Origin: Amycolatopsis sp. 2-15
Lineage (GTDB): Bacteria > Actinomycetota > Actinomycetes > Mycobacteriales > Pseudonocardiaceae
Direction of reading: 5' to 3'
Assembly (NCBI RefSeq): GCF_030285625.1
Contig: NZ_CP127294.1
Span: forward strand, 2,366,001-2,430,000
DNA: 64,000 nt
The position numbers were made by a program, and so were the translations under genes. How positions within the stretch are numbered: position 1 is the first letter of the stretch; every line of letters starts with the position of its first letter. Shown here piece after piece: positions 52,484 through 61,492 of the stretch. A model generated the notes under the pieces. That model saw only the letters and a program-made list of their open reading frames with translations, did not search any database and had not been told where the DNA came from.

Positions 52484-53273
52484 CGGAAGCCACCAGGCGG
52501 CCGTCTGTGGTGTAGAACTCGCCGTGGGTGAGGCCGCGCTCGTTGGTGAAGCTGCGGCTCTCCATGTCGAACAGCAGCCACTCGTCGGCGCGGAACGGGC
52601 GATGGAACCACACGGCGTGGTCGAGTGAGGTCAGCTGCGCGCGCCCGGGTTCGTCGCGGTGGGGCAGTGCGGCGGTGCCCGCGAGGCGGATGTCGGAGAT
52701 GTAGGTGAGCGCGCACACGTGCGCCAGCGGGTTGTCCGGCAGCCGGCCCTTCGCGCGCACCCAGATGCGCTGGCGCGGCCCGCTGCCGACGTCCGGCAAC
52801 CCCGCCGCCGGGTCGCTGATGAACCGCGCCTCGATCACCGAGAGCATGATCGGCAGCTCGTCCTCGTCGCGGACCTCGACGTCGTCGGGTGCCGGCACCT
52901 CGGGCATCCGGGCCTGGTGTTCGCTGCTGGCGGCGGGTTTCTGGAACGACGCCGACAGGCTGAAGATCGTCTCGCCGTTCTGGATCGCCGCCACGCGCCG
53001 GGTGGTGAACGAGCCGCCGTCGCGGGTGCGCTCCACCTCGTAGACGATCGGCAGGTCCGTGCGGCCGCCGCGGATGAAGTAGCCGTGCAGCGAGTGCACG
53101 TGCCGGTCCTCGGGCACGGTCGCGCCGGCCGCTGTGAGCGCCTGCGCCGCCACCTGGCCGCCGAACGCCCGTTGCGGCGAACCCTCGTGGCTGGTGCCGC
53201 GGAAGAGGTTGCGCTCGAGCGGTTCCAGCTTGAGGAGCTGGTCGATGCCGGGGTGCACGGGGTCGGTGATCAC
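52452..53273 (-). CDS. tesB: Acyl-CoA thioesterase II
   Basis: The 273-residue protein is a double hot-dog TesB. Blocks seen: FGGQVAAQALTAA, HSLHGYFIRGG, TRRVAAIQNGE and, in the second half, TSLDHAVWFHRPFRADEW (catalytic Asp) and HGEFYTTDGRLVASVTQE. It hydrolyses medium- and long-chain acyl-CoA. GTG 53273. Located 20 bases downstream of the alpha/beta hydrolase gene, likely the same transcript. Confidence 0.92.
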   Translation of the reverse strand: MITDPVHPGIDQLLKLEPLERNLFRGTSHEGSPQRAFGGQVAAQALTAAGATVPEDRHVHSLHGYFIRGGRTDLPIVYEVERTRDGGSFTTRRVAAIQNGETIFSLSASFQKPAASSEHQARMPEVPAPDDVEVRDEDELPIMLSVIEARFISDPAAGLPDVGSGPRQRIWVRAKGRLPDNPLAHVCALTYISDIRLAGTAALPHRDEPGRAQLTSLDHAVWFHRPFRADEWLLFDMESRSFTNERGLTHGEFYTTDGRLVASVTQEVLLRRR

Positions 53274-53293
53274 CCCGTCATCCTAAGGACCGC

Positions 53294-54031
53294 TCACTGC
53301 TCACGCGGGGTGAGCTGCGTCAACAACGGCAGCAGCGCGGCGGGGTCTTCCACGTGGGCGTTGTGCCCGAGGCCCGGCAGTGTGACGGAGTCAGCACCCA
53401 GGGCGCGCAGCTGCTCGGGTCGCGACATCGGGTCGTCGGCGCCGGCGGCGAGCACGACCGGGCAAGTCGCCTCGGCCAGCAACCGCGGCATCTCCGGGGC
53501 GCCGACGCCGAACGCCGCGGAGTCCAGCGCCAGGCGCCAGCCGTCCGCGGTCTCCACCACCCCACCGGGATCGGCGGGCGCCAACCCGGTGAGCCCGGCG
53601 ACCTTCAGATACGCGACCTCGGCGTCTTCCCGCGAGGCGAACAACCGCGGCGCACGCGCGGCCATCGCGGCGGCGCGCTCCAGATCCTCGGCACTCCACT
53701 CCACCTTCACGCCCACTGCCAGCACCCCGGCGACGTCCATGCGGTGCCGCCCGGAAGCCAGCTCCAGCGCCACCACCCCGCCCAGGGAATGCCCGGCCAC
53801 CACGACCGGACCAACCCCGTCGAGCGCCGCCGCGACCGTCCGCGCCAGCGCCGCGAACGAGTAGGCGGGCAGCGGCGCCGAACCACCGTGACCGGGCAGG
53901 TCGGGCACGAGCAGCCGCCGGTCCAGCAGCTCGGCCAGCCCGTCCCACACCGCGCCGGTCGCGCCCAGGCCGTGGAGCAGCAGCACGGCCGGCTCGCCGG
54001 ACCCGTCGGTGCGCAGCTTCAGCGTTTCCAC
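53294..54031 (-). CDS. Alpha/beta hydrolase
   Basis: A 245-residue hydrolase with oxyanion motif LLHGLGATG, nucleophile serine in AGHSLGG, an aspartate in AGADDPMS and C-terminal histidine in GLGHNAHVEDP. Substrate unknown. GTG 54031 starts METLKLRTDGSG. The 5' end is only 48 bases from the divergent P450 gene; longer open frames through that gene are not real. Confidence 0.83.
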   Translation of the reverse strand: METLKLRTDGSGEPAVLLLHGLGATGAVWDGLAELLDRRLLVPDLPGHGGSAPLPAYSFAALARTVAAALDGVGPVVVAGHSLGGVVALELASGRHRMDVAGVLAVGVKVEWSAEDLERAAAMAARAPRLFASREDAEVAYLKVAGLTGLAPADPGGVVETADGWRLALDSAAFGVGAPEMPRLLAEATCPVVLAAGADDPMSRPEQLRALGADSVTLPGLGHNAHVEDPAALLPLLTQLTPREQ

Positions 54032-54079
54032 CAGTCGGATCTTTCCCCGCCCACGGGTTCCGGGGCTAGGGTCGAGACC

Positions 54080-55351
54080 GTGTCGAGTGCCCTGATCGCC
54101 GACCCGGACACCTACGTCGAAGGTGTGCCCTACGACGTCCTCGCGAAGCTGCGCCGCGAGACGCCGGTGACGCGCGTCGGCGACTTCTGGGCCGTGCTGC
54201 GCCACTCCGACGTGCGCGAAGTGCTGCGCAACCCCGCCACGTTCTCGTCGCAGCTCGGTGGCACCCAGATCCGCGACCCCGCGACGCCCGAGGACCTCGG
54301 TTACGTGCGGCGCATGATGCTGAACATGGACCCGCCCGAGCACGGCCGGCTGCGCGGGTTGCTGACCAAGGCGTTCACGCCGCACGCGATCGGCCGGCTC
54401 ACCGAGCGCATCGAGGGCTGGGCCCACGACCTGGTCGCGGCCGTCGCGGACCGCGGCCAATGCGATTTCGCCAAGGACGTGGCCGCCGACCTGCCGCTGC
54501 TCACGCTTGCCGAGGTGTTCGGCGTGCCCGAGCAGGACCGGCGGCTGATGTTCGACTGGAGCAACCGCGTGATCGGCTTCCAGGACGCCGAATACGCGGT
54601 GAGCGCCACCGTCCGGCCGGAAGACGTGACGGACCTCGCCCGCGCCGCGCTCGCCGTGCGGCCCGAACCGGGGCCGGACGGCTCGATGCCCGACCCGCGC
54701 ACGCGCGCCGGGATGCCGGATCTCTACGCGTACGCCAACGCGCTCGGCGAGTACAAGCGCACCCACCCCGGCGACGACGTGATGAGCAACCTCATGCAGC
54801 ACGTCGACGACGACGGCGGACGCGTCTCGATCGCGGAGTTCGAGAACCTGTTCTGGCTGTTTTCCGTGGCGGGCAACGAAACCCTGCGCAACGGCTTGCC
54901 CGGCGGGCTCGCCGCGCTCCTGCGGCACCCGGAGCAGTACCGCAAGCTCCTCGACGACCGTTCGCTGCTCCCGGGCGCCGTCGAGGAGATGCTGCGCTGG
55001 TGGACGCCCGTCATGCACTTCCGCCGCACGGCCACCGAGGACACCCGGCTGTCCGATGTGGACATCAAGGCCGGCGACAAGGTCGTGGTCTGGTTCTCCT
55101 CGGCCAACCGCGACGAGACCGTGTTCGCCGATCCCGACGCGTTCGACGTCACGCGCGCGCCGAGCGAGCACCTGACCTTCGGCCACGGCCCGCACTTCTG
55201 CCTCGGCTCGCACCTGGCGCGCGCGCAGATGCGGGCACTCTTCGAGGCCGTCCTGGACCAGCTCGGCGAAGTCCGCCTCGCGGGCGAACCGCGGCGGCTG
55301 CGCTCGAACTTCCAGAACGGCCTCAAGAGCCTCCCCGTCCAGTGGGGTTAA
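54080..55351 (+). CDS. Cytochrome P450
   Basis: The 423-residue P450 has the I-helix segment AGNET (264-268), ExxR in EEMLR, and the heme loop FGHGPHFCLG with C374. The MLNMDPPEHGRLRGLLTKAF block and the AGNET I-helix resemble CYP125/CYP142-type steroid and fatty-acid oxidases of actinomycetes, but assignment to a subfamily is tentative. No ferredoxin or reductase is adjacent. GTG 54080. Its TAA overlaps the TAA of the convergent small membrane gene in the shared TTAA at 55348-55351. Confidence 0.9.
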   Translation: MSSALIADPDTYVEGVPYDVLAKLRRETPVTRVGDFWAVLRHSDVREVLRNPATFSSQLGGTQIRDPATPEDLGYVRRMMLNMDPPEHGRLRGLLTKAFTPHAIGRLTERIEGWAHDLVAAVADRGQCDFAKDVAADLPLLTLAEVFGVPEQDRRLMFDWSNRVIGFQDAEYAVSATVRPEDVTDLARAALAVRPEPGPDGSMPDPRTRAGMPDLYAYANALGEYKRTHPGDDVMSNLMQHVDDDGGRVSIAEFENLFWLFSVAGNETLRNGLPGGLAALLRHPEQYRKLLDDRSLLPGAVEEMLRWWTPVMHFRRTATEDTRLSDVDIKAGDKVVVWFSSANRDETVFADPDAFDVTRAPSEHLTFGHGPHFCLGSHLARAQMRALFEAVLDQLGEVRLAGEPRRLRSNFQNGLKSLPVQWG

Positions 55352-55548
55352 TCCCACGTCACGACGAGCTTCGCGACGCCGGTCGAGGTGAACCCGAGGA
55401 AGATGAAGGCCAGGATTCCGTACTGCACCAGGGAATCCCCGGCGAACCCCGTCGACAGCTCCGCGATCAGCAGGCCCAGCATCACCAACCCGATCACGAC
55501 GTAAGCCCAAGCCGTGGCCCGTGTGCGGGGAAGCCACCGAAGTCCCAT
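55348..55548 (-). CDS. Small two-helix membrane protein
   Basis: A 66-residue protein with two hydrophobic helices (about 14-33 and 42-61). ATG 55548 has a strong GGGAGG ribosome site that lies across the stop codon of the upstream peptidase gene, indicating one transcript. No family recognised. Confidence 0.68.
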   Translation of the reverse strand: MGLRWLPRTRATAWAYVVIGLVMLGLLIAELSTGFAGDSLVQYGILAFIFLGFTSTGVAKLVVTWD

Positions 55549-55550
55549 GT

Positions 55551-57257
55551 CTACCTCCCGGAGTTGAGGTTGCGGATCAGGTCCTGCACGGTCTGGCGCA
55601 GGTGTGAAAGCGAGTCGCGCACCTCGGTCGCGATGCCGCCGGAGTGGTGGTCGACCGGCCCGGCCACGGGGTGCACCTCGTCCTCGCCGGGCAGCGGCAC
55701 ACCAGGGCACGTGGTCGAGGCGGGCCGCGAGTTCTTGGTGAGGAAGGTGTTCACGAGCCCGTCGACGCACGGGTTGCCGTTGATCGCGTACTCGCCGTGG
55801 AAGGGCGCGTCGTCCACGGAGATCAGCGGCACGCCGGCCGCACGAGCCCCGGCGCGGCCCTGTTCGTAGCCGGTCTGCGGATCGAACTCGCCCTGCACCA
55901 CGAGAACGTGGCTCGCGACCGACGCCGGCAGGTCCGGCAGCTCGTGCTGCGGTGCTGGCTCGTGCCGCGGCGCTGGGGACCAGAAGCCGCACGGCTCGCT
56001 GAGCCCGTAGGACCAGCCGTAGAGCGGGTCGACGGGACCCTGCCGGTCGCTGAGGTTCTTGTACCAGGCCGCCGAGCGCGTTGGCTGGTCACCGCAGGCC
56101 ACGGCGTAGCGGGTGCCACCGACCGGTGCGTAGTCGGGCGTCGCCGCGAGGACCTTCGCCACCGTGAGGTCCGCGGTCGGCACGCCGAACGCGGTGCGCG
56201 ACTCGGCGTCGAGGTCGGCCGCGAGGTCCTTCGGCTGCGCCGGCGCGGTGCCGTCCAGCGCGGCCGCGCCCTGCGTGAAGACCAGCGCGCCCAGCAGCCA
56301 CTGCAGTTTGCTGCCGTTGCCGACGAAGATGTGGTCGAAGTTGTCGGGCGACATGCCCTTCGCCGCGTAGTACGCGCGCACCTGTTCGTACTTCTGCTTC
56401 ACCGCCTCCGGCGTCTTGCCCAGCTGGTCGGGGAACTGGCGCGAAAGCCACGGCACGTACACGTCGTCGAACTGGCGCTGGTCGACCTCGGGGAACGCTT
56501 CGAAGTCGGCCTGCAGGCGGCCCTCGAAGTTCACGCTCGAGTCGAGCACGATCTTGCCCGCGTGGTCGGGGAACATCGACGCGTACTTCGCGCCGAGCCA
56601 GGTGCCGTAGGAGTAGCCGAGGTAGTTGAGCTGCTGTTCGCCCAGCAGCGTGCGGATCAGGTCCATGTCGTGCGTGGTCTGCCACGTCGTGATGTACGGC
56701 GTGAGCGCGTCGCTCTGGCAGGCCTCGGCGATCGCACGCGGTGTCGCCTGGTGCGCCGCGATGCTGGCGGCGGAGCGGTCCCGGGCGTCGAGGGCGGTGT
56801 CGGGCAGCCGGCCGGTGGGCACCTGGCACAACAAACCCTTGTCGCTGCTGCCTTCCCGGCCGGTGCCGCGCGGATCCATGCCGATGAAGTCGTACTGCGC
56901 GTTCACGGTCGGTTCGAGCCCGGCGAGCTGGCCGGCCAGCGAGGTGCCCTGCCCGCCCGGGCCGCCGGGGTTCACGAGGATCGCGCCCTGGCGGTCGCCG
57001 GTCGCGGCGGCGCGGCTGATCGACACCTCGAGGTCGACGCCCGCGGCCGGGTCCGCCCAGTCACGCGGCACGGTGATTTCAGCGCATTGTGCGGGTTTCG
57101 CCCCGGTTGCCGGTTTGAACGCGCAGTCACCCCACGTGATTTTCTGGCTCGTGTAAGGGTCTTCGGCCGCCGTCGCCGTCGCCGGGACCAACGCGGCGGT
57201 GGTGACGGTGGCGGCCGCGATCACCGCCGAGACCAGTACTGCTCTGGGAGTTCGCAC
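55551..57257 (-). CDS. Secreted tripeptidyl-aminopeptidase-like alpha/beta hydrolase
   Basis: The 568-residue protein has a Sec signal (cut probably after ATATA near 30) and the S33 TAP-like fold: the PGGPGGQG oxyanion loop, MDPRGTG, nucleophile GYSYGTW, late aspartate in QGEFDPQTGYEQG and the family C-terminal TAP-like domain with paired cysteines. It would remove tripeptides from secreted proteins. The C-terminal 30 residues are a charged amphipathic helix. GTG 57257 follows AAAGGA. It leads a small unit with the two-helix protein. Confidence 0.87.
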   Translation of the reverse strand: MRTPRAVLVSAVIAAATVTTAALVPATATAAEDPYTSQKITWGDCAFKPATGAKPAQCAEITVPRDWADPAAGVDLEVSISRAAATGDRQGAILVNPGGPGGQGTSLAGQLAGLEPTVNAQYDFIGMDPRGTGREGSSDKGLLCQVPTGRLPDTALDARDRSAASIAAHQATPRAIAEACQSDALTPYITTWQTTHDMDLIRTLLGEQQLNYLGYSYGTWLGAKYASMFPDHAGKIVLDSSVNFEGRLQADFEAFPEVDQRQFDDVYVPWLSRQFPDQLGKTPEAVKQKYEQVRAYYAAKGMSPDNFDHIFVGNGSKLQWLLGALVFTQGAAALDGTAPAQPKDLAADLDAESRTAFGVPTADLTVAKVLAATPDYAPVGGTRYAVACGDQPTRSAAWYKNLSDRQGPVDPLYGWSYGLSEPCGFWSPAPRHEPAPQHELPDLPASVASHVLVVQGEFDPQTGYEQGRAGARAAGVPLISVDDAPFHGEYAINGNPCVDGLVNTFLTKNSRPASTTCPGVPLPGEDEVHPVAGPVDHHSGGIATEVRDSLSHLRQTVQDLIRNLNSGR

Positions 57258-57414
57258 CGGGGAGTCCTTTCGTCCGTGATCCGCTTGCCGTCGAGTCTCG
57301 TGTGCGCGCGGACCCCGGCGATCAGCCTCGGGTACCAACTTCCGGTGCCGCATCGGCCGTGCGAATGAGGCGGGCCAGCGCGCGCGAGGCCGCCGCAGCG
57401 GGGAAACTGGCGAC

Positions 57415-57999
57415 ATGACCATTCCCGCGCCCGGCCCCGGCGTGGTGGGCCGAAGGGTCGTGCAGCGTGTGCTCGACCAGCTGCTCGCCACCGTGCCCGT
57501 GGCGGTGGTCGCGGTGCTCGTCGTGCTCTACGTGCCCCCGCCGGGCTCGCTGCTCACGTTCACCAAGGTCGTGGCGTTCACGACGTTCGGGATCTGGATC
57601 GTCGCTAGCCTGTACCTCGAGATCTGGTGGCCGCACCGCCACCGAGGCCAGACGCCGGCGATGCGCTGGCTGCGGATCCGCGTGGTGCTGCCCGACGGCG
57701 GGCAGCCGCCGTTGCGCGCCCTCGTGATCCGCGCGGTGCTGATGGTGGTCGACGGGTTCTGCTGGGGCCTTGCGGGGGTGGTGATCATGCTGGTCAGCCC
57801 ACGCCGGCAGCGCCTCGGTGACCTGGTCGCGGGGACGCTGGTCGTGCGCGTCCCGGCCCGTGTCCCAGGACCGACAGCCTCAGCGGACGAGCCCGGTCTC
57901 CCAGGCCCAGATGGCGATCTCGGTGCGGTTGCGAGCCCGCAGCTTGCGCTGGGCGGCCGCGAGGTGAGTCTTCACGGTGGAGAGCGACAGGACGAGTGA
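57415..57999 (+). CDS. RDD-family membrane protein
   Basis: A 194-residue RDD protein with an N-terminal R/D helix pair (GRRVVQRVLDQLLATVPVAV), a second helix (about 45-68) and a third (about 106-128), followed by the RRQRLGDLVAGTLVV block. RDD proteins are small membrane proteins, sometimes transporters. Beyond residue ~150 the tail (PTASADEPGLPGPDG...) is disordered and lies antisense to the response regulator gene, a 120-base overlap; the native stop may have been lost. Confidence 0.75.
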   Translation: MTIPAPGPGVVGRRVVQRVLDQLLATVPVAVVAVLVVLYVPPPGSLLTFTKVVAFTTFGIWIVASLYLEIWWPHRHRGQTPAMRWLRIRVVLPDGGQPPLRALVIRAVLMVVDGFCWGLAGVVIMLVSPRRQRLGDLVAGTLVVRVPARVPGPTASADEPGLPGPDGDLGAVASPQLALGGREVSLHGGERQDE

Positions 58000-58530
58000 C
58001 TCGCAGATCTCGGCGTTGGTCTGGCCGCCCGCCACGGCTTTCACCACGTCGAGCTCGCGGTTGGTGAGCGGACTGTCCGGTTCGGACCGTTCCTTGCCCG
58101 CGCTGCCGACGAAGTGGGCCAGCAAGCGGGTGGTGATGGCCGGCGAAACCAGCGCTTCGCCGTGCGCGGCGGCGTGCACGGCCTCGATCAGCAGTGTCGC
58201 GCCCGCGTCCTTGAGCAGAAAACCGCACGCGCCGGCCCGCAAAGCCGCGTGGACGTTCTCGTCGAGCCCGAAGGTCGTGACCATCACGACGTGCAGCGGA
58301 TCGGCGACATCGGGACCGGCGAGGAGTTTCGTGGCCTGCAACCCGTCGACGCCGGGCATGCGGATGTCCATCAGCGTGACGTCCGGACGCAGCTGCCGGG
58401 CCAGCCGCACGGCGTCCTGACCGTCGGCGGCCTCGCCGACCACGTCGATGTCCGGCTCGCCTTCGAGGATCAGCCGGAAGCCGGTGCGGACCATCGCCTG
58501 GTCGTCGGCGATCAACACGGTCACCGGCAC
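57880..58530 (-). CDS. NarL/LuxR-type response regulator
   Basis: The 216-residue protein has a receiver domain (acidic D9/D10, phospho-site D55 in LMDIRMPG, K107 in LLKDAG) and a LuxR helix-turn-helix (LTNRELDVVKAVAGGQTNAE, then STVKTHLAAAQRKL). It is preceded by its kinase gene 14 bases upstream. Regulated genes unknown. Confidence 0.93.
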   Translation of the reverse strand: MPVTVLIADDQAMVRTGFRLILEGEPDIDVVGEAADGQDAVRLARQLRPDVTLMDIRMPGVDGLQATKLLAGPDVADPLHVVMVTTFGLDENVHAALRAGACGFLLKDAGATLLIEAVHAAAHGEALVSPAITTRLLAHFVGSAGKERSEPDSPLTNRELDVVKAVAGGQTNAEICESLVLSLSTVKTHLAAAQRKLRARNRTEIAIWAWETGLVR

Positions 58531-58544
58531 GGGGATCCTCCTGC

Positions 58545-59705
58545 TCAGGCTGTTTCGAGCGGCAGCCGCGCGGCCACCAGCCAGCGGTGCCCGGCCGCCG
58601 GGCCCGCGGAAACCGTACCGCCGACGGCGGTGACGCGTTCGGTCATGCCGATCAAGCCGTAGCCGCCGGGCCGCGCGGGCTTGGCGGCGCCGTCGTTGCC
58701 GACCTCCACCACGAGGTCACGCTGGTCGCGACGCACGCTCACGCGCACGTCGGTGGCGCGTGGCGCGTGGCGGCGGGCATTGGTGAGGGCCTCGGTGATC
58801 AGCCGGTGGACGGTGGTCACGACCTCGGGCGTCGCGCTGAGACCGCCGAGGTCGTCGGGCACGTCGAGGGTGACGGTGCCGTCGTCGGGCACCGCGCGGT
58901 CCACGGCCGAAGCGAGCCCGGACGGTGGGCTGAACAAGTTCTCGCCGTCGGTGCGCAGCGTGCCGACGAGCCGGCGCATCGACGCCAGCGCCTCCGCGCC
59001 CGCCTGCTCGATCTCGGCGAACGCGCTGGTGTCGCCGCCTTGGCGTTCGGTCACGCGGTGCGCGGCCTGCACGCGCACGACGACGCCGGTGATCTGGTGC
59101 GCGACCAGGTCGTGCAGCTCGCGCGCGAGGTTCAGCCGCTCCGCCGCGCGCACCTCGACGGCTTCGGCCCGGGCCCGCGCGTCGGCGTCGCGCAGCAGCA
59201 GGCCGATCGCGAGCGCCGCACCCCACGCGACGGCCGCGGCCGCGGACAACAGCGCGGCGGGCGAGCCGATGCCGTAGCGGAACACCGGCGCCGTCACGGC
59301 CGCGATCCCGCCGAGGATGGACAAAGTCGCCGCGGGGGGGCGTTGCAGCCGGTGGCAGCACGCGCCGACGACCAGCGCGATCGCGAGCGACTCGGCACCA
59401 CTGGGCTGCACGGGCAGCCGTTGCCCGAGCGCTGCGACGCCCGCCGTGACGGCCGTGCCGAGCAGCGACAGGCACGATACCGCCGTCGCCACGAGCGCGA
59501 CGTGGTCCGGGAACCGGCGGCGCAGCACGGCGAGCACGGCCACCACGGGCCCCAGCCCGGGCGCGAAATCGACGGCGATCAGCGCGAGGGTGCCCTGCGC
59601 GGGGCCGGAGCGCGCGAACACCACGGCGTCGAGCACCACGAGCACCCCGAGCGCCGCGATCTCGGCGACCAGGGCGATGCGCGGGCCCACACGCTGGGTG
59701 GTCAT
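58545..59705 (-). CDS. NarL-type sensor histidine kinase
   Basis: The 386-residue kinase has about six N-terminal membrane helices without a large outside loop, so it probably senses the membrane itself. A HisKA_3 dimerisation helix follows with H198 in RELHDLVAHQ, then a HATPase with EALTNARRHA (N box) and GGYGLIGMTERV (G box). It pairs with the response regulator just downstream. Confidence 0.92.
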   Translation of the reverse strand: MTTQRVGPRIALVAEIAALGVLVVLDAVVFARSGPAQGTLALIAVDFAPGLGPVVAVLAVLRRRFPDHVALVATAVSCLSLLGTAVTAGVAALGQRLPVQPSGAESLAIALVVGACCHRLQRPPAATLSILGGIAAVTAPVFRYGIGSPAALLSAAAAVAWGAALAIGLLLRDADARARAEAVEVRAAERLNLARELHDLVAHQITGVVVRVQAAHRVTERQGGDTSAFAEIEQAGAEALASMRRLVGTLRTDGENLFSPPSGLASAVDRAVPDDGTVTLDVPDDLGGLSATPEVVTTVHRLITEALTNARRHAPRATDVRVSVRRDQRDLVVEVGNDGAAKPARPGGYGLIGMTERVTAVGGTVSAGPAAGHRWLVAARLPLETA

Positions 59706-59787
59706 GGTCCTGATCGTCTCGCGCCGGGGCGCGCTTCGCCTCCTGCGCGGGTGCGAAGTGCCTCGGCCGTGAGGCTGAGGCGGGGGT

Positions 59788-60546
59788 TCAGCCGAAACTC
59801 ACCAGCGACAGCCAGGTGTCGAGGAACGCCGTGTCGCCCGTGAGCTTCGCGGTGGTGGCGGGCACGCGGCCGTAGACGATCAGCAGCAGATCGGTCAGCG
59901 GCGCCTCGACGGTCACGGCCGGGTCCTCGACGGCGCCCGGGTGCCACGCGGGCAGGTCGCCGGTGAGGTCGACGGTCCACGAAGCCGCGTGGTCCGTCGG
60001 CGCGAGGTGGACGGTGTGGCCGGGTCCCTGCAGCGTGCGGCGCTCGGGGAAGTAGTCGAACATCACCGGCAGGGAGCCGAGTTCGAGCCACTCGTCCAGG
60101 GTGTCGTGGGCGACGTCGCCGTCGAGCTCGAAGCTCTGCCCGAGGGCGAGTGTCACGTCGGCGCGGTGCATGGCCGTCTCGTGCAGGAAGCGGCGGGCGT
60201 AGAACGCGGCCCGCGGAGCTCCGGCCGGGACGGGGGTCCAGACCTCGGCGTCGGGCCCGGCTTGGCGCAAGGTCGCCGCCAGGGCCTCGGCGCCGTCGGT
60301 GAGCCAGCTGCTCGGCCGGATTTCGTGGCCCGGGTAACGCAGGTAGTCGTCGGCGGGGGCCTCGGACGCGCGATCGCGCACGATTCCCTCGGCGTACCGG
60401 TGCCCCGCGCCGACGTGGTTGAGCAGCTGGCCCAGGCTCCAGTCCGGGCACGCCGCGATCCGCGTGGCGAGGTCGGCGCCGTTCGCGGTGGCCCGCAGCA
60501 GCTCGGTCTGCGCCACGATCCCGGCGGCCCGGCGTTCGAAGTCCAT
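59788..60546 (-). CDS. TIGR03086/mycothiol-dependent maleylpyruvate-isomerase-like protein
   Basis: A 252-residue protein with an N-terminal DinB/MDMPI helical domain (LGQLLNHVGAGHRYAEG with a metal histidine, and FLHETAMHRADVTLALG with H-E-x-x-x-H) and a C-terminal MDMPI-C domain (about 165-250, ending TWLSLVSFG). Mycothiol dependence is inferred from the family. ATG 60546 has GGAAGGA upstream. The frame remains open upstream and there encodes a fragment of a short-chain dehydrogenase, described separately. Confidence 0.82.
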   Translation of the reverse strand: MDFERRAAGIVAQTELLRATANGADLATRIAACPDWSLGQLLNHVGAGHRYAEGIVRDRASEAPADDYLRYPGHEIRPSSWLTDGAEALAATLRQAGPDAEVWTPVPAGAPRAAFYARRFLHETAMHRADVTLALGQSFELDGDVAHDTLDEWLELGSLPVMFDYFPERRTLQGPGHTVHLAPTDHAASWTVDLTGDLPAWHPGAVEDPAVTVEAPLTDLLLIVYGRVPATTAKLTGDTAFLDTWLSLVSFG

Positions 60547-60623
60547 GGTGGTCGTCCTTCCGGTTCGGTTCACCACGGAGTCGGAGCCGGCGCCGCCGAT
60601 CGGACACGGTGGCTCAGGAATCT

Positions 60624-60726
60624 TCCGGAGCCGGTCTCCGCGGTCCAGCACGACCTCGGTCAGCGCCCGGCCCAAGCCCCGGGACGCCCCGGTGACGAAC
60701 CAGCGACGGCCAGCACCTATCTGCAA
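60624..60726 (-). pseudogene. Short-chain dehydrogenase N-terminal fragment
   Basis: About 33 codons starting at TTG 60726 read RRWFVTGASRGLGRALTEVV then LDRGDRL, the first beta strand, glycine loop (TGxxxGxG) and helix of an SDR. Homology stops abruptly at about 60627 and runs, in frame, into the leader of the downstream DinB-like gene. It is a truncated relic of an SDR gene. Confidence 0.6.
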
Positions 60727-60915
60727 CTCCAGGACCTCGCGCGGCGGGGGAAGTCGAGCGCGAGGCTAGGAGCAGCGGGTCCGCGGCGGCACCGGCAATA
60801 GGGTGGCCGAGGCTTTCGGGAACGCGTTGTGTCCGTCGGGCCTCGGGCTTTCTTTCCCGGGCCTGGGAAGGGCGCGACTGTGCTACTCACCCATTCGACA
60901 GCTACGGCGTCGGTC

Positions 60916-61488
60916 TCAGGAAGTGACGCGGTAGGTCAGGTGCGTCATCGTCGGGGTGGTGACGAAGTCGGTGCGCTCCAGCGTCACGCGGTGGTCGGCG
61001 AGGTCGTCGAACAGCCGCACGCCCTCGCCGAACAGCAGGGGCACGAGGTGCAGGCGCAGCTCGTCGACGAGGCCGAGGCGCAGGTACTGGTCGATCGCCG
61101 AGCCGCTCATGATCACGACGTCGCGTTCGCCCGCGGCCTCGCGTGCCTGAGCCAGCGCGGCTTCCGGGCCGCCGGTGACGAAGGTGAACGTGGTCTTCCC
61201 GCGCTCCAGCGGTTCGGCCGCGCGGTGGGTGAGGACGAAGGCGGGCCGCTCGAAAGCGCCGTCCGGGCCCCAGACGTCGATGCCCATGTCGAACGTGGTG
61301 CGCCCGAGCACGAACGCGCCGGTGTCGGTGAAAAACCCGGCCATCACGTCGTGGTCGGTCTCGTTGCCGTGCGCCATCCACGTGTGCAGCAGCTCGCCGT
61401 CGCGGCCGAGGCGGTTGTCGATGTCCGTGCCAGGGCCCGCGACGACCCCGTCGAGCGACATGCTGATCTCCGCGACGACCTTCCCCAT
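60916..61488 (-). CDS. Dihydrofolate-reductase-fold (RibD C-terminal-like) reductase
   Basis: A 190-residue protein of the DHFR/RibD_C family common in actinomycetes: ISMSLDGVVAGP at the start, AFVLGRTTFDMG, FTFVTGGPEAAL with the NADPH loop, and a C-terminal PLLFGEGVRLFDDL. Substrate unknown. ATG 61488 has AAAGGAG upstream, and the gap to the Rsm22-like gene is four bases, so they are cotranscribed. Confidence 0.87.
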   Translation of the reverse strand: MGKVVAEISMSLDGVVAGPGTDIDNRLGRDGELLHTWMAHGNETDHDVMAGFFTDTGAFVLGRTTFDMGIDVWGPDGAFERPAFVLTHRAAEPLERGKTTFTFVTGGPEAALAQAREAAGERDVVIMSGSAIDQYLRLGLVDELRLHLVPLLFGEGVRLFDDLADHRVTLERTDFVTTPTMTHLTYRVTS

Positions 61489-61492
61489 CGGA

